64,000 nt of DNA from Pasteurella testudinis DSM 23072 (GCF_900176075.1 NZ_FWWV01000002.1:238369-302368), one strand, 5' to 3'; shown: positions 50,988-63,551, counted from the first letter of the stretch. Notes: generated from the letters alone by a model not told the origin. Made by a program: numbers and translations.

Positions 50988-53690
50988 ATGCTTATTCCGT
51001 CAAAACTCAGCCATTCGTCACGTTTACAGCATATCGTTGTCCGCTCCCGTTTGCTGACGCTCTTGGAAAAAGCCTGCCACTATCCGTTAGTGTTGATTAA
51101 CGCGCCGGCCGGTTACGGCAAAACCACGCTGCTATCGCAATGGGCGGAAACCCAACAGAATATCGGCTGGTATGCGTTGGACGAAAGCGACAATGAGAGC
51201 GAACGCTTTATCGCCTATTTCCGCGCGGCATTGGCACGGGCGACCCATCAGGAAAGCAGTACCGCCGCCAATCAGGCGCAAACCAACTTTTTGGCGGCGT
51301 TGAGCCAATTATTGGTCGAAAGCAACCAGTTCAAACCGCACTTTTTTGTGGTGATTGATGATTATCACTTGATTGATAATAATGAAATTCACGAAGGGCT
51401 GAAATTTTGGATTAAGCACCAACCGCAAAATATGACCCTGATTCTGATTTCACGCGCCATGCCGCCGCTGAATATCGCCAATCTGCGCGTGCAGGAGCTG
51501 CTGTTGGAATTGGACATCACCCAGTTGCCGTTCACCCACGAAGAGAGCCGCCAGTTTTTTCTTGACCGAGGTGAGGAATCACTGTCGCAACATGAAGTTA
51601 ACCAACTTTGCGATCAAGTCGAAGGCTGGCCGACCGCACTTCAGCTGGTCAATTTATACGCCCGCCAGCATAATACCTCGTTGCACGAAGCGGCAAAATC
51701 GATCACCAAAATCAACAGCAACCATATCAGCGAATACCTGAACGACGAGGTGTTTCACAATCTCGATGCCGACACCCGTCTGTTTTTATTGCGCTGTTCG
51801 CTGCTGCGCTCGATGAACGAATTTCTGGTCGAGAAAATCACCGGTCTGTCCGACAGCCGTCAGCGCTTGGATCAGCTTGTAAAACAGGGCTTATTCGTCT
51901 ATCCGATCAATATCGATCAGCAAGAACAATGGTGGCGTTTTCACCCGTTGTTCGCCTCTTTTTTAGAGCATTTCCGCGAACTGGAGTTGCAAAACGAATT
52001 ACAGCATTTACATCAACAGGCCGCCGATGCTTGGCTGGAAATCGGCTATTCTACCGAAGCGCTGTATCACGCCATGCAGTTGCAGCAGCAGGACACGCTG
52101 CTGGCAATGCTGCAACAAATCGGCTGGCAGCTCTATCATCAAGGCGAGCTGAAATTGCTGGAAGAGAGCCTAAGTGCGGTTCAGTTGCAACAACTGGCGA
52201 CCTATCCGCGCTTGGTGTTGCTCAAGGCTTGGCTGCTGCAAAGCCAGCACAAACACCATGAAGTCGGCGGTTTGCTGAAAAAATTCGCCGTCGCGGTACA
52301 ACAACAGCAAATTGCAGTCGATCTGCCGCTACAGGCGGAATTTGACGCCCTGCGCGCGCAAGTGGCGATTAACGCCGGTGATGATCACACCGCACTTCAG
52401 CTTGCCACCACCGCATTACAGCACCTGCCGCAAGAAAAACAGTACGCCCATATCGTCGCCACCGCCGTGATCGGCGAAGCGCAACACTGTCGCGGCCAGC
52501 TGAACCAAGCCTTGAAAATGATGCGCGAGGCGGAAAAACTGGCGCAGCAGAATCAGGCGTACCACCACATTTTATGGTCGTTGTTGCAGCAGGCGGAAAT
52601 TCTGCTGGCGCAAGGCTTTCTGCAAACCGCCTATGATATTTTGGACAAAGCCACGCTATTGGTGAAAAAACAGCACCTGCAAAAACTACCGATGTATGAA
52701 TTTTTACTGCGCCTGAAAGGGCATATTTTATGGGAGTGGTATTCGCTGGATAAAGCCGAAGCGATGGCGGAAGCCGGCTTGCAGGTGTTGGCGGACGAAG
52801 CGGATAAATTACAGTGCCTATCCTTACTGGCGAAAATTTCGATTACGCGCGGCAATCTGGACAACGCCGAGCGGATTTTACGCCGTCAACGCAGCCTGTT
52901 GCAAACCCACCATTATCACAACGACTGGCTGTCGCACCATAACGAAGCGGAATTGTTGTATTGGCAGATGAAAGACGAGGTGCAGCAAACCCGCTCTTGG
53001 CTGCTGCAAAGCGATAAACCGGCGCAGGACACCAACCACTTTTCCCACCGCCAATGGCGCAATATCGTGCGTGCCAACATTATCTTGCAGCAATACCAAG
53101 ATGCGTTGCTCCTCAGTGAAAAACTGATCAGCACCGCCAGAACCTATAATTTTATCAGTGAGTTAAATAAAGATTTGGTGCTGCATAACCGCATCTGTTT
53201 TCTACAAGGCAACTTCGCCGAGGCGCAAAAAAGTTTGTTGGAAGCGTTGGAAATCAGTAAACAGACCAACTTTATCAGTATTTTTGTGATCGAGGGCGAG
53301 ATCATGGCGCAACAGCTGCGCCAACTGTTGCAACTGAATATTCTCGATGAACTGCTGACCCACAAAGCGCAATTTATCCTGCGCAGTATCAACCAGCACT
53401 ACCGGCATAAATTCGCCCATTTTGACGAAACCTTTGTCGAAAAACTGCTGCAAAATCCGCAAGTGCCGGAGTTGTTGCGTATCAGCCCGTTGACCCAACG
53501 GGAGTGGCAGGTGCTGGGGTTAATCTATTCCGGCTACAGCAACGAGCAGATTTCCACCGAGCTGCAAGTCGCCCCGACCACCATCAAAACCCATATTCGC
53601 AACCTGTATCAAAAAATCGGCGTCAACAACCGCGCCGAATCGATTGAATATACCCGCCACTTATTGACTTTGATGGGTTATTCCAATTGA
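50988..53690 (+). CDS. malT: Maltose regulon activator MalT
   Basis: This 900-residue, ATP- and maltotriose-dependent transcription activator is of the STAND/LAL type. The ATP site is NAPAGYGKTTLLSQW (38-52); the Walker B region is FFVVIDDYHLID near 120. Long helical repeats follow (about 400-800), where maltotriose binds. The LuxR-type DNA-binding end is LTQREWQVLGLIYSGYSNEQISTELQ near 830. E. coli MalT has 901 residues. It is divergent from malPQ, as in enteric bacteria. Confidence 0.96.
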   Translation: MLIPSKLSHSSRLQHIVVRSRLLTLLEKACHYPLVLINAPAGYGKTTLLSQWAETQQNIGWYALDESDNESERFIAYFRAALARATHQESSTAANQAQTNFLAALSQLLVESNQFKPHFFVVIDDYHLIDNNEIHEGLKFWIKHQPQNMTLILISRAMPPLNIANLRVQELLLELDITQLPFTHEESRQFFLDRGEESLSQHEVNQLCDQVEGWPTALQLVNLYARQHNTSLHEAAKSITKINSNHISEYLNDEVFHNLDADTRLFLLRCSLLRSMNEFLVEKITGLSDSRQRLDQLVKQGLFVYPINIDQQEQWWRFHPLFASFLEHFRELELQNELQHLHQQAADAWLEIGYSTEALYHAMQLQQQDTLLAMLQQIGWQLYHQGELKLLEESLSAVQLQQLATYPRLVLLKAWLLQSQHKHHEVGGLLKKFAVAVQQQQIAVDLPLQAEFDALRAQVAINAGDDHTALQLATTALQHLPQEKQYAHIVATAVIGEAQHCRGQLNQALKMMREAEKLAQQNQAYHHILWSLLQQAEILLAQGFLQTAYDILDKATLLVKKQHLQKLPMYEFLLRLKGHILWEWYSLDKAEAMAEAGLQVLADEADKLQCLSLLAKISITRGNLDNAERILRRQRSLLQTHHYHNDWLSHHNEAELLYWQMKDEVQQTRSWLLQSDKPAQDTNHFSHRQWRNIVRANIILQQYQDALLLSEKLISTARTYNFISELNKDLVLHNRICFLQGNFAEAQKSLLEALEISKQTNFISIFVIEGEIMAQQLRQLLQLNILDELLTHKAQFILRSINQHYRHKFAHFDETFVEKLLQNPQVPELLRISPLTQREWQVLGLIYSGYSNEQISTELQVAPTTIKTHIRNLYQKIGVNNRAESIEYTRHLLTLMGYSN

Positions 53691-53695
53691 TCTTG

Positions 53696-53734
53696 ACCGC
53701 ACTTTCATGATTGAACAGAGCATAAAAGTGCGGT
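53696..53734. terminator. Bidirectional terminator malT/malS from two opposed uptake signals
   Basis: ACCGCACTTT (53696-53705) and AAAGTGCGGT (53725-53734) pair around 19 bases, between the converging ends of malT and malS. Confidence 0.75.
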
Positions 53735-53747
53735 TATTTGCCCAGTA

Positions 53748-55835
53748 TTAATCCGCACGCCGACCCGCCCAGACCACCATCACCTTATCATCAGCCAAGC
53801 GGCGCTCAAATGCATAATACGCGGTAGCGGACAAATCCGTCTGTTTGCCGCCTCCAACCGCCGGATGCCGCTGCCGGAATTGCGCCAGTTTTTGCCAGTG
53901 TTGTAATAACTGCCGGTGCGCACTGCTTTGCGCCAATTGTTGCCAATTCATATCAGAGCGCGTGCCCTGTGCCGGATCTGAACCGCTCGGCCCAAATTCA
54001 CGGCCGCTTTCATCGCCATAATAAATTTGCACCGCGCCCGGTGTCAGCAACAATAATGCCGCTGCGGTTTTTTGTTTTGCCAAATCATTCAGCGCATCGC
54101 TGTGCAGAAACAGACGGGTATCATGTGACGACAGATAGCTTAACAGATTAAAATCCGTCAATTTTTCACTCATCTGCCGATAAACGGGCGCAATTTTGGC
54201 AAAACAATCCAAACTGTTTTTTGCCTGATCCTGCAAGTCAAAATTCAACATGGCATCAAATCCATGTCGGAAGTAGTCACTTTTTACCAGGCTGTGTCCC
54301 CACGCTTCTCCCACCATCCAGAAATCGGCAGAGTCAAGCGCGCGTTGCGGATGTTGCTGCTTCCATTCCCGCAACGCCGCAACCGCCGCCGTTTTCAACT
54401 GTAACCAGGTACTTTGCTCCACATGCTTGGCGGTATCAACCCGAAAACCGTCAATCCCGTAATCCCGCACCCATCGGGTCAGCCAGTCAATCAAATAATC
54501 TCGTGGTACTGCTCCGGCAAGCTCAACTGCGTGAGTATCGCTTTTATGCCGATAAAAGTGCGGTAATCCGCTGACTTGATCGGTTTCGGTTTTAATGTCC
54601 GGCAGGGAAGCCAGCGACATGCGCAAATCATCAAAATGCGGGCGGTCGTAATCACCGATATCACTGCGAATCCAAGCCTTTCCCCACCAATTTTGCCAGC
54701 CCTGCTTATCGTTAAAATTAATATAATCGTTAAAACTATGCCAGTTCTGCCCTTGTCCCGGTCGCCAGTCACTCCAGTTTTTGCCTAGAACAGTTTCAAT
54801 TTCACTGCCTTTTAAATACAGCGAGCCGAATTGATAACGTTGCATGTCCGCCAAGGTAGCGTAACCGGTATGGTTCATGACAACATCAAACAGAATACGG
54901 ATACCGCGCAAATGTGCCTGTTCAACCAACCTGCGCAGTTCCGTTTCCGTTCCCATATTGGCATCTAGCCGAGTCCAATCCTGATGGTAGTACCCATGAT
55001 AGGCATAATGCGGAAAATCACCTTTATCGCCCCCGCCGATCCAGCCGTGGATTTGTTCCAATGGCGAACTGATCCATAAGGCGTTAACCCCAAGCTGCTG
55101 TAAATAATCCAGTTTTTCCGTTAATCCCGCCAAATCGCCACCGTGAAACGTTGCAATTTCCTGCAGACCGTCATTTTTGCGGCCGTAACTGTGATCATTC
55201 GCAGGATTGCCGTTATAGAAACGATCGGTCATCACAAAATAAACGGTCGCATTTTTCCAGTCAAAGTGCGGTTTTTCCGATGTATTAACCGATTCCAGTA
55301 ACAGTAACCCATCAGCATCGCTTGCCGGCTGCAATCGCACTTGTCCGTTATTGACGACTGCCGTTTGCCCGGAATAAAAATCACGCACGGTTTCGCCGTC
55401 CTGAAAGGTGGTCGCGACATTCAATGTCAGTGCCTTGCCGTCCCACTGCGGACATTGGTATGGCGTACCATTGTCTGCACCGGCACTTTTAAGCGTCAGT
55501 TTCAGAGTCGGGGTTCCGCTGCGTCCGTCAATTTCGGCATGATAATCACCGTCGCGGAATAAACGTAATGGCGCCGGCGTCTGCCCGTCACAAGGTTGCA
55601 AGCTGATTACCCGATTCAGTTTGACCGCACTTTCCGGCTGATAACACTGCTGGCGGAAAAAAAACTGAGCGGAATAACTGCCTTTTTGCGCCGCCACTTC
55701 CGCCTGATACAGTGCTTGTCCTGCGTCCTCGACAAAAAGCGGAAACAATTCGTTTTGCCAATCGCTACTCGCCGCAGACAATAAACCGGAAAACATTAAC
55801 GTTAGCAAGCCCAAAGAAAATGTTTGTTTTTGCAT
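53748..55835 (-). CDS. malS: Periplasmic alpha-amylase MalS
   Basis: This 695-residue GH13 enzyme cuts long maltodextrins in the periplasm. A signal peptide covers about residues 1-23 (LLSAAS). An N-terminal accessory region of about 200 residues precedes the barrel, which starts near WKNATVYFVMTDRFYNGNPAND. Catalytic motifs: nucleophile in IDGFRVDTAKHVE, acid in FWMVGEAWGHS, and YLSSHDTRLF. Length and layout match MalS (676 in E. coli). In E. coli malS stands alone; here it is the fourth gene after malE, malF and malG, with a hairpin before it. Confidence 0.92.
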   Translation of the reverse strand: MQKQTFSLGLLTLMFSGLLSAASSDWQNELFPLFVEDAGQALYQAEVAAQKGSYSAQFFFRQQCYQPESAVKLNRVISLQPCDGQTPAPLRLFRDGDYHAEIDGRSGTPTLKLTLKSAGADNGTPYQCPQWDGKALTLNVATTFQDGETVRDFYSGQTAVVNNGQVRLQPASDADGLLLLESVNTSEKPHFDWKNATVYFVMTDRFYNGNPANDHSYGRKNDGLQEIATFHGGDLAGLTEKLDYLQQLGVNALWISSPLEQIHGWIGGGDKGDFPHYAYHGYYHQDWTRLDANMGTETELRRLVEQAHLRGIRILFDVVMNHTGYATLADMQRYQFGSLYLKGSEIETVLGKNWSDWRPGQGQNWHSFNDYINFNDKQGWQNWWGKAWIRSDIGDYDRPHFDDLRMSLASLPDIKTETDQVSGLPHFYRHKSDTHAVELAGAVPRDYLIDWLTRWVRDYGIDGFRVDTAKHVEQSTWLQLKTAAVAALREWKQQHPQRALDSADFWMVGEAWGHSLVKSDYFRHGFDAMLNFDLQDQAKNSLDCFAKIAPVYRQMSEKLTDFNLLSYLSSHDTRLFLHSDALNDLAKQKTAAALLLLTPGAVQIYYGDESGREFGPSGSDPAQGTRSDMNWQQLAQSSAHRQLLQHWQKLAQFRQRHPAVGGGKQTDLSATAYYAFERRLADDKVMVVWAGRRAD

Positions 55836-55854
55836 ATTGCTGACTCCTCGGATA

Positions 55855-55877
55855 AAAGGGCGCTTATCGCGCCCTTT
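55855..55877 (-). terminator. Attenuating hairpin between malG and malS
   Basis: AAAGGGCGC and GCGCCCTTT pair around 5 bases and the minus strand then reads TTTTATC. It probably lowers, without abolishing, malS transcription. Confidence 0.75.
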
Positions 55878-55895
55878 CTCCTAAATGACGGCGTT

Positions 55896-56786
55896 TTACC
55901 CTTTCACCCCACCGGCCGTTAAACCGCCGACCAGCCAGCGCTGCGCCAGTAAAAATACGACTGTGATCGGGATTGCCGACAACACTGCCGCCGCCGCGAA
56001 ATCGCCCCACAGGTAGTTTTGCGGATAGAGATATTGCTGCATTCCGACCGCCAGGGTGTAGCTGTTGACATCGCGCAATAATAGCGATGCCACTGGAAAT
56101 TCAGTGATGGCGGCGATAAACGACAGAATAAACACCACCGCCAAAATCGGTACCGACAGCGGCAGCAATACCAAGCGGAATGCCTGCCACGGCGTCGCGC
56201 CGTCCAGCGCGGCAGCTTCTTCCAGCGAACCATCGATGGTTTCGAAATAACCTTTAATCGTCCACACATGCAGCGCAATGCCACCAAGATAGGCGAAAAT
56301 CACGCCGCCGTGGGTGTTCAAGCCCAAAAACGGCACATACATTCCCAAGCGGTCAAACAAGGCATACAACGCCACCAGCGACAGCACCGCCGGAAACATT
56401 TGGAAAATCAACATACCTTGCAAAATGGTCTTTTTGCCCTTGAATTTCATGCGGGCGAAAGCGTAAGCGCAAGTGGTGGACAGCGCTACAATCCCGATTG
56501 CACTTATTCCGGCGATTTTGATCGAATTCCACAGCCACAACAGCACCGGAAACGGCGGCTTGGTGATTGAGCCGTCGGCATTGGTCACTTCCATGCCTAA
56601 CGCCAACTGCCAATGCTCCCACGAGATTTGCTGCGGAATCAGATCGCCGATCGCCAAATTGCCCGGCCGCAGTGAAATGCCGATCACCATCAATAACGGA
56701 AACAGGATCAATGCCAAAAAGCCGATTAACAACAGATGGGTTGCCCACAAACGGTAACGCATTGATTTAGGTTGCACCATTGCCAT
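55896..56786 (-). CDS. malG: Maltose ABC transporter permease MalG
   Basis: This 296-residue inner-membrane subunit has six membrane segments, the same length as E. coli MalG. The EAA loop that touches MalK is [29 protein letters not shown] near residue 190. The last residues GLTAGGVKG are the conserved MalG tail that reaches into MalK. It starts 10 bases after malF. Confidence 0.95.
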   Translation of the reverse strand: MAMVQPKSMRYRLWATHLLLIGFLALILFPLLMVIGISLRPGNLAIGDLIPQQISWEHWQLALGMEVTNADGSITKPPFPVLLWLWNSIKIAGISAIGIVALSTTCAYAFARMKFKGKKTILQGMLIFQMFPAVLSLVALYALFDRLGMYVPFLGLNTHGGVIFAYLGGIALHVWTIKGYFETIDGSLEEAAALDGATPWQAFRLVLLPLSVPILAVVFILSFIAAITEFPVASLLLRDVNSYTLAVGMQQYLYPQNYLWGDFAAAAVLSAIPITVVFLLAQRWLVGGLTAGGVKG

Positions 56787-56796
56787 ATTTTTTCTC

Positions 56797-58362
56797 CTAA
56801 TCCAGTTTTAACTTGGTGGCTTTCAAATTGAGCAGTGCCAGTCCGCCGACCAACAGGAAGATAATCGTCGCGATCGCCGCCGCCAAACCGAAATCTTGTG
56901 CGCCGCTGCCTTCAAAGGCGATACGGTAGGTGTAGCTGACTAATAAATCGGTGTGTCCTGCCGGCGTGGACGTGCCGATCATATCCGGACGACCGTTAGT
57001 CAACAGTTGAATCAACACAAAGTTATTGAAATTAAACGCAAACGAGGCAATCATCAGCGGCGTGAGCGGTTTGATCAGCAGCGGTACGGTGATTTTGCTG
57101 AAATTCTGCCAAGTGCTGGCGCCGTCCATTGCCGACGCTTCGTATAAATCCTGCGGAATCGCTTTCAGCAAGCCCATACACAAAATCATCATATACGGAT
57201 AACCCAGCCAAGTATTGACGATAATAATCATCACTTTGGCTAGCGTCGGGCTGTTGAACCACTCCGGACGGATACCGAACAGCTGGTTTAAAATCAGGTT
57301 GATTTCGCCGAAACTTTGGTTAAACAACCCTTTGAAAATCAGAATGGAGATAAACGCCGGCACGGCATAAGGCAAAATCAGCAGCAGACGGTAAACGCCT
57401 TTGCCGCGCAGCGGTTCCCACTGCACCACGCACGCCAGCACCATGCCGATCACCACCGTAAACAGCACGGTCAGCAGTGAAAACAGCACCGTCCAGATAA
57501 AAATCTGGATAAAGGGTTTTTGAATGCCGTCATCGGTAAAGATTTTAACGAAGTTACTCCAGCCGGTGCTGACGGTATAACCCGGCTCCAGCGTTTCGCT
57601 TTGCCAATTGCCTTGCGTATCAATCAGTTGGAAAAAACCAATCTCGTTATTGGCTTTATAACGTTTGCCGTTTTCCAGATTAACCAGCTCTTCGCTTTCG
57701 TCGTTGTACTGATAGCGCTGGCTCTGTTGGGCAAACTGACGTAGCGAACTCATGCTCAATTCATTGCCGTCCGGCAGAATCAAACGGCTTTGTTGCAGCG
57801 CATTGCGATTTTCAATCACGGTTTTAAGCGGCACGGCAGGCTGTGCGCTGACCGCACTTGCAGCGTTTAACACGATTGTTTCCGCTCCCAACGCAAACTC
57901 ATCGGACAGGTAGCTTGCGCCCTGCGGCGAAGTCACTTCGATTTGCCATTGGTTATCCGCTGGTGCAAACAGCTTAAAGTTGTATTTCTCGCCTGAAAAA
58001 TAACGCTGTTGCGACAGCACGCTGACCGCTCTTTCAAAGGCGAGCTGGTTAGTGCCGCTGTAATTGGTAAACGCAATCACAATGGTGCAGACCAACGGAA
58101 ACAGAATGAAAATCCCCATGCCCATAATGCCCGGATAAACATAGCGCCAAGCGTAAGTTTTCCGGTTGGCGAAAACATAGATGCCGGAGCTGATCACAAT
58201 CAGGGTGAGAATGGCAAACAGGATCTCGCCCTGTAGATACATCACCGAAACCAGATAAAAATCGAGCAGCAGTACCAGTGCGATTAGTCCCCATTTAAGG
58301 TATTTGGCCGCCGCAGACGTATCCGTCAGCGAGGAAAGAGATTGTGTGGTCGTTTGTTGCAT
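56797..58362 (-). CDS. malF: Maltose ABC transporter permease MalF
   Basis: This 521-residue partner of MalG has eight membrane segments and a large periplasmic loop (about residues 95-280) that meets MalE. The EAA loop [29 protein letters not shown] is near residue 405. Size agrees with E. coli MalF (514). It lies 81 bases after malE, beyond an uptake-signal stem-loop. Confidence 0.95.
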   Translation of the reverse strand: MQQTTTQSLSSLTDTSAAAKYLKWGLIALVLLLDFYLVSVMYLQGEILFAILTLIVISSGIYVFANRKTYAWRYVYPGIMGMGIFILFPLVCTIVIAFTNYSGTNQLAFERAVSVLSQQRYFSGEKYNFKLFAPADNQWQIEVTSPQGASYLSDEFALGAETIVLNAASAVSAQPAVPLKTVIENRNALQQSRLILPDGNELSMSSLRQFAQQSQRYQYNDESEELVNLENGKRYKANNEIGFFQLIDTQGNWQSETLEPGYTVSTGWSNFVKIFTDDGIQKPFIQIFIWTVLFSLLTVLFTVVIGMVLACVVQWEPLRGKGVYRLLLILPYAVPAFISILIFKGLFNQSFGEINLILNQLFGIRPEWFNSPTLAKVMIIIVNTWLGYPYMMILCMGLLKAIPQDLYEASAMDGASTWQNFSKITVPLLIKPLTPLMIASFAFNFNNFVLIQLLTNGRPDMIGTSTPAGHTDLLVSYTYRIAFEGSGAQDFGLAAAIATIIFLLVGGLALLNLKATKLKLD

Positions 58363-58386
58363 AAAACCGCCTATCCGAAAAAAGAG

Positions 58387-58434
58387 ACCGCACTTTTACC
58401 TCACGGCTTTACCCGACAGGAGATAAAGTGCGGT
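58387..58434 (-). terminator. Stem-loop of two opposed uptake signals between malE and malF
   Basis: ACCGCACTTT (58387-58396) and AAAGTGCGGT (58425-58434) pair around 28 bases. It stands where E. coli has REP elements that protect malE mRNA and reduce malF expression; the same role is inferred. Confidence 0.65.
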
Positions 58435-58443
58435 TGAAACCGA

Positions 58444-59631
58444 TTATTGCGCCTTGATACGGGCGGCGGCGTCATCAAGCGCTGCTTTCACGCTTTGGCG
58501 CTGATTCACCGCATTGATAATCGCACTACGCTCCGCATACCAGAATGCGGTCATTTGCGGAATATTCGGCATAATTTCGCCGTTTTCCGCATTTTGCATG
58601 GTGGCGGCAATGCGGCTGTCTTTTGCCAGTTGCTGCTGATAAGATTTCAGCGCCACCGCACCCAACGGCTTGTCTTTGTTAACCATATCCAAACCTTCGT
58701 CGGTCAGCAGGTAGTTTTCTAAAAATTCGACTGCCAAATCCTGATTCGGACTGGCAGCGTTGATACCGGCGCTCAACACCCCGACAAACGGTTTGGACGG
58801 CTGACCATTCAAAGTCGGCAACACGGCTACGCCGTAATTGATACCGCTCTTTTCAATGTTGCCCCATGACCACGGACCGTTAATCGTCAACGCAGTTTGC
58901 CCTTTATTGAATGAGGCTTCGGCGATCGCATAATCGGTATCGGCATTGATAATCTTATTTTTCACCATATCGACAACAAATTGCAAACCGCGCAGCGAAC
59001 CTTCGTTATTGACACCGATATCATTCACATCATATTGATTATTGGTATATTTAAACGCATAACCGCCGTCCGCGGCGATAATCGGCCAAGTGAAATACGG
59101 TTCTGCCAGATTCCACATTACCGCATTTTTGCCCTCTTTTTTCAGCTTAGCATCCAGCTCGGCGACTTCTTCCCAGCTTTGCGGCGCTTGCGCCACTAAA
59201 TCTTTGTTATAAATCAATGATAAGGCTTCAATCGCCACCGGATAACCGATGATTTTGCCGTTGTAGCTTTGCGCGTCCCAAGCGAAAGATACGAATTTAT
59301 CTTTAAACTCCGGACTTGGGTGCAATTCGCTCAACAAACCGGATTGGGCATAGCCGCCGAAACGGTCATGCGCCCAAAAGACAATATCCGGACCGTCACC
59401 GGTCGAAGCCACTTGCGGATATTTCTCTTCCAGTTTATCCGGATGTTCGACCAACACCGGAATGCCGGTGTCCGCTTCAAATTTTTTACCGACCTCCGCC
59501 AGTCCGTCATAGCCTTTATCGCCGTTGATCCAAATGACCAGCTTGCCCGCTTCCAGTTTTGCCATACTGCCGCCGGAAACCACCAACGCCGCAACCGCAC
59601 TTAGGGTGAGTGTTAAAAATTTATTTTTCAT
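58444..59631 (-). CDS. malE: Periplasmic maltose/maltodextrin-binding protein MalE
   Basis: This 395-residue protein (ATG 59631; AGGACAG site) captures maltodextrins for MalFGK. A signal peptide runs to about residue 25 (VSGGSMA), and the mature start [20 protein letters not shown] matches E. coli MalE ([20 protein letters not shown]). [23 protein letters not shown] and [17 protein letters not shown] are ligand-site blocks. First gene of malEFG-malS. Confidence 0.97.
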   Translation of the reverse strand: MKNKFLTLTLSAVAALVVSGGSMAKLEAGKLVIWINGDKGYDGLAEVGKKFEADTGIPVLVEHPDKLEEKYPQVASTGDGPDIVFWAHDRFGGYAQSGLLSELHPSPEFKDKFVSFAWDAQSYNGKIIGYPVAIEALSLIYNKDLVAQAPQSWEEVAELDAKLKKEGKNAVMWNLAEPYFTWPIIAADGGYAFKYTNNQYDVNDIGVNNEGSLRGLQFVVDMVKNKIINADTDYAIAEASFNKGQTALTINGPWSWGNIEKSGINYGVAVLPTLNGQPSKPFVGVLSAGINAASPNQDLAVEFLENYLLTDEGLDMVNKDKPLGAVALKSYQQQLAKDSRIAATMQNAENGEIMPNIPQMTAFWYAERSAIINAVNQRQSVKAALDDAAARIKAQ

Positions 59632-60021
59632 ATCAACTGTCCTTAATTTGAGTAACAATAAAAGCATTGTGTTTGACATCTTAATTGTCGCCAATAATGC
59701 CCTTTTTACGGCTAAAATGACATCATCCCCCACGCTCCTCCCTGTGGCGGCAAACAGTGATCCCGATCACACAAACACCGATTTTTGCGATAATGATCAC
59801 AAAAAATAACATGATAAACAAGATCTTGATCACAATATCAGGGTATAAAAAATATTTTACGATTTTGCTTCATTTTTCATCTCCCCCTTAAAAAAACGAC
59901 TGAAGGAGGATTTTTTTCTTGCATTATCCGTGCATACTGGCGACCATAAAATTTTAATCATATCAAGTTATCAATAGATAAAAAGCGGTGAAAACGCCGT
60001 AAGGCTGTACAGGGGAAAATT
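59632..60021. promoter_or_regulatory. Bidirectional malE/malK control region with CRP sites and MalT boxes
   Basis: No gene is seen. MalT boxes on the malE side: reverse complements of CATCATCCCC (59721-59730) and CGCTCCTCCC (59733-59742). On the malK side: GGAGGA at 59905-59910, and a weaker CTCCCCC near 59881. CRP sites: AGTGA-N6-TCACA (59756-59771), TGCGA-N6-TCACA (59786-59801), and a weak one ending in TCACA at 59831-59835. Order and spacing recall the E. coli malEp-malKp region, where CRP and MalT act together. Confidence 0.8.
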
Positions 60022-61140
60022 ATGTCGAGTCTTTCTTTACGCAAAATATACAAATCTTATGGCGATATCCATATCTCCAAAGATATTAATTTGGAAATTG
60101 AAGAAGGCGAATTCGTCGTATTCGTAGGCCCCTCCGGCTGTGGTAAATCCACCTTATTGCGCATGATTGCCGGCTTGGAAGACATTACCTCCGGCGAACT
60201 GTATATCGGCGACACGTTGATGAACGATGTGCCGCCGGCAAAACGCGGAATCGGCATGGTGTTCCAATCTTACGCCCTTTATCCGCACTTGGACGTGGCG
60301 GAAAATATGTCGTTCGGCTTAAAACTTGCCGGTGTCAAAAAAGAGGAACGCAACAAGCGGGTTAATCAAGTCGCTGAAATTTTGCAACTGGCGCATTTGT
60401 TGGATCGCAAACCGAAAGCCCTGTCCGGCGGCCAACGCCAACGGGTCGCCATCGGACGGACATTGGTCTCGCAGCCGCAAGTTTTTCTGTTGGACGAACC
60501 GCTCTCCAATCTCGATGCCGCATTACGCGTGCAAATGCGGGTGGAAATTTCAAAATTACACAAAAAACTCAACCGCACAATGATTTATGTCACCCATGAT
60601 CAAATCGAAGCCATGACCTTGGCGGATAAAATTGTGGTGTTGAACGCCGGCGGAATCGCGCAAGTAGGCAAGCCGTTGGAGCTTTACCACTATCCGGCCA
60701 ACCGCTTTGTCGCCGGTTTTATCGGCTCGCCGAAAATGAATTTTCTGCCGGTGAAAGCTACGGCGGTGGAGCAAGAGCGGGTACAAATCGAATTGCCGGA
60801 CGCCAATCACCACCGTTTTTGGATTCCGGTCGCCGGTAACGGTGTGAAAGTGGGCGAAAACCTGTCGTTGGGCGTGCGTCCCGAACACTTGATTCCGGCG
60901 GCACAAGCCGAGGTTAAATTAAAAGGCATTGTCACCGTCGTCGAACTGCTGGGCAATGAAACCCAAATTCATCTGGAAATCCCCGAAATCAAGCAGCCGA
61001 CACTGGTTTATCGGCAAAACGATGTGGTGCTAGCCGAAGAAGGGCAAGTGATGGATATCGGCATTGTACCCGAGCGCTGCCACCTGTTTAAAGAAGATGG
61101 CAACGCTTGCCGGCGGCTGCATCAAGAGATAGGCGTATAG
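60022..61140 (+). CDS. malK: Maltose ABC transporter ATPase MalK
   Basis: This 372-residue ATPase powers MalFG. Walker [10 protein letters not shown] (36-44), signature LSGGQ (134-138), Walker B VFLLDEP with D158 and E159, and the switch histidine in VTHDQIEAM. The C-terminal domain (from about 235) in E. coli binds MalT and PTS enzyme IIA. E. coli MalK has 371 residues. First gene of malK-lamB-malM, divergent from malE. Confidence 0.96.
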   Translation: MSSLSLRKIYKSYGDIHISKDINLEIEEGEFVVFVGPSGCGKSTLLRMIAGLEDITSGELYIGDTLMNDVPPAKRGIGMVFQSYALYPHLDVAENMSFGLKLAGVKKEERNKRVNQVAEILQLAHLLDRKPKALSGGQRQRVAIGRTLVSQPQVFLLDEPLSNLDAALRVQMRVEISKLHKKLNRTMIYVTHDQIEAMTLADKIVVLNAGGIAQVGKPLELYHYPANRFVAGFIGSPKMNFLPVKATAVEQERVQIELPDANHHRFWIPVAGNGVKVGENLSLGVRPEHLIPAAQAEVKLKGIVTVVELLGNETQIHLEIPEIKQPTLVYRQNDVVLAEEGQVMDIGIVPERCHLFKEDGNACRRLHQEIGV

Positions 61141-61179
61141 CTTAACCAACCTATTGTTTTTATTAAAAATTTAAATATT

Positions 61180-61202
61180 CCGACTGTTTTATCAATAGTC
61201 GG
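61180..61202 (+). terminator. Stem-loop between malK and lamB
   Basis: CCGACT and AGTCGG pair around 11 bases, 40 bases after malK, with no T-run. It may shape the unequal expression of malK and lamB. Confidence 0.4.
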
Positions 61203-61288
61203 ACGGGATACTTTTGTCTGTAAAACCCGACTTATCACGCTGATACCGCTTCAGTGACGATAAGCAAATGAAAATGTAGTAACTTTAA

Positions 61289-62578
<1,290 letters not shown>

Positions 62579-62585
62579 TCGTCAA

Positions 62586-62633
62586 ACCGCACTTTGTCAC
62601 GCTAATCCACAAGCCATCATGATAAAGTGCGGT
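62586..62633 (+). terminator. Uptake-signal stem-loop between lamB and malM
   Basis: ACCGCACTTT (62586-62595) and AAAGTGCGGT (62624-62633) are reverse complements followed by CTTTTCAC. Probably partial termination after lamB. Confidence 0.7.
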
Positions 62634-62665
62634 CTTTTCACTTTTTGCTTTTATATGAGGTTAAT

Positions 62666-63523
62666 ATGAAAAAGCCAATTAAATCGATACTGCTGGCGCT
62701 TGGGCTGGTTTGCGCTTCTTTTGGTTACGGCGCACAATTGAATATCAACGCACAGGCAGCCGCTCAACTGCCATGGCAAGACATCGGCTTATCACAGCAA
62801 ACCGACACCACTTTATCGGAAAATCAGCAGCCAATCGCGACAATTCACAGCCCGATTGCCGCTTACCGCCTGCCGGCAAATCAAGGCACATTAAATATTA
62901 CCATTAGTAGTTTCGCCATCGACAATAAAGCGCTGTTCGTGCCGACAGTTGCGGTGTTAGATGCCAATTATAATTTAGCCGCCACCTACCCTTCATCCGT
63001 GTTTAAATTTCACCATGAGAGCGGTTTACAAGGAAATCGTTTGAGTACCGAACTCAACCTAACCCCGACACCGAATCAAGATTATATTTATCTGCTGGTT
63101 TATACCACAGCTGAAGATTTGCAAGGTAGTACTTTGATTCCACATCCGGCAAAACTTTACGCCAAAGCCAGAGGCAATCAGCCGCCGGCAATTGACGATT
63201 TACAAGCTAAACACAGCCGTAACGGTAAAATTCAGATCAGTGTCGACGGCAAACAAAGTGCGCAATTTATCGGTATGCAAATGCCGTCTTTCAAAGACAA
63301 GTCTACAACCTCTCAACCTATTGGTAACACGGCCAAAGCTGCGGCGGGTGCAGCATTAACTAAGCCGGTAGAAAAAGAAACCGAAAACTATTTCAATACA
63401 GCCATTCGCAATGCTTTAAAACAAAACGATATTGACAGGGCAATGAATCTGGTCAATGAAGCCGAAAAGCTCGGATTATCCTCTCCGCGCAAAACTTTTA
63501 TTAACAATGTTTCTAAGAAGTAA
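62666..63523 (+). CDS. malM: Maltose operon periplasmic protein MalM
   Basis: This 285-residue exported protein is of the MalM family, role unproven. A signal peptide (about 1-22, FGYGA) is followed by the typical text QLPWQDIGLSQQTDTTL and PIAAYRLPANQGTLNITISS. The C-terminal helix ENYFNTAIRNALKQNDIDRAMNLVNEAEKLGL is separated by a flexible, T- and A-rich linker near 215-240. The ATG at 62666 with GAGG is preferred over an upstream one. Last gene of the malK operon. Confidence 0.92.
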   Translation: MKKPIKSILLALGLVCASFGYGAQLNINAQAAAQLPWQDIGLSQQTDTTLSENQQPIATIHSPIAAYRLPANQGTLNITISSFAIDNKALFVPTVAVLDANYNLAATYPSSVFKFHHESGLQGNRLSTELNLTPTPNQDYIYLLVYTTAEDLQGSTLIPHPAKLYAKARGNQPPAIDDLQAKHSRNGKIQISVDGKQSAQFIGMQMPSFKDKSTTSQPIGNTAKAAAGAALTKPVEKETENYFNTAIRNALKQNDIDRAMNLVNEAEKLGLSSPRKTFINNVSKK

Positions 63524-63551
63524 GCCGTACCTGCCTTTTTATTTTCCCTTT

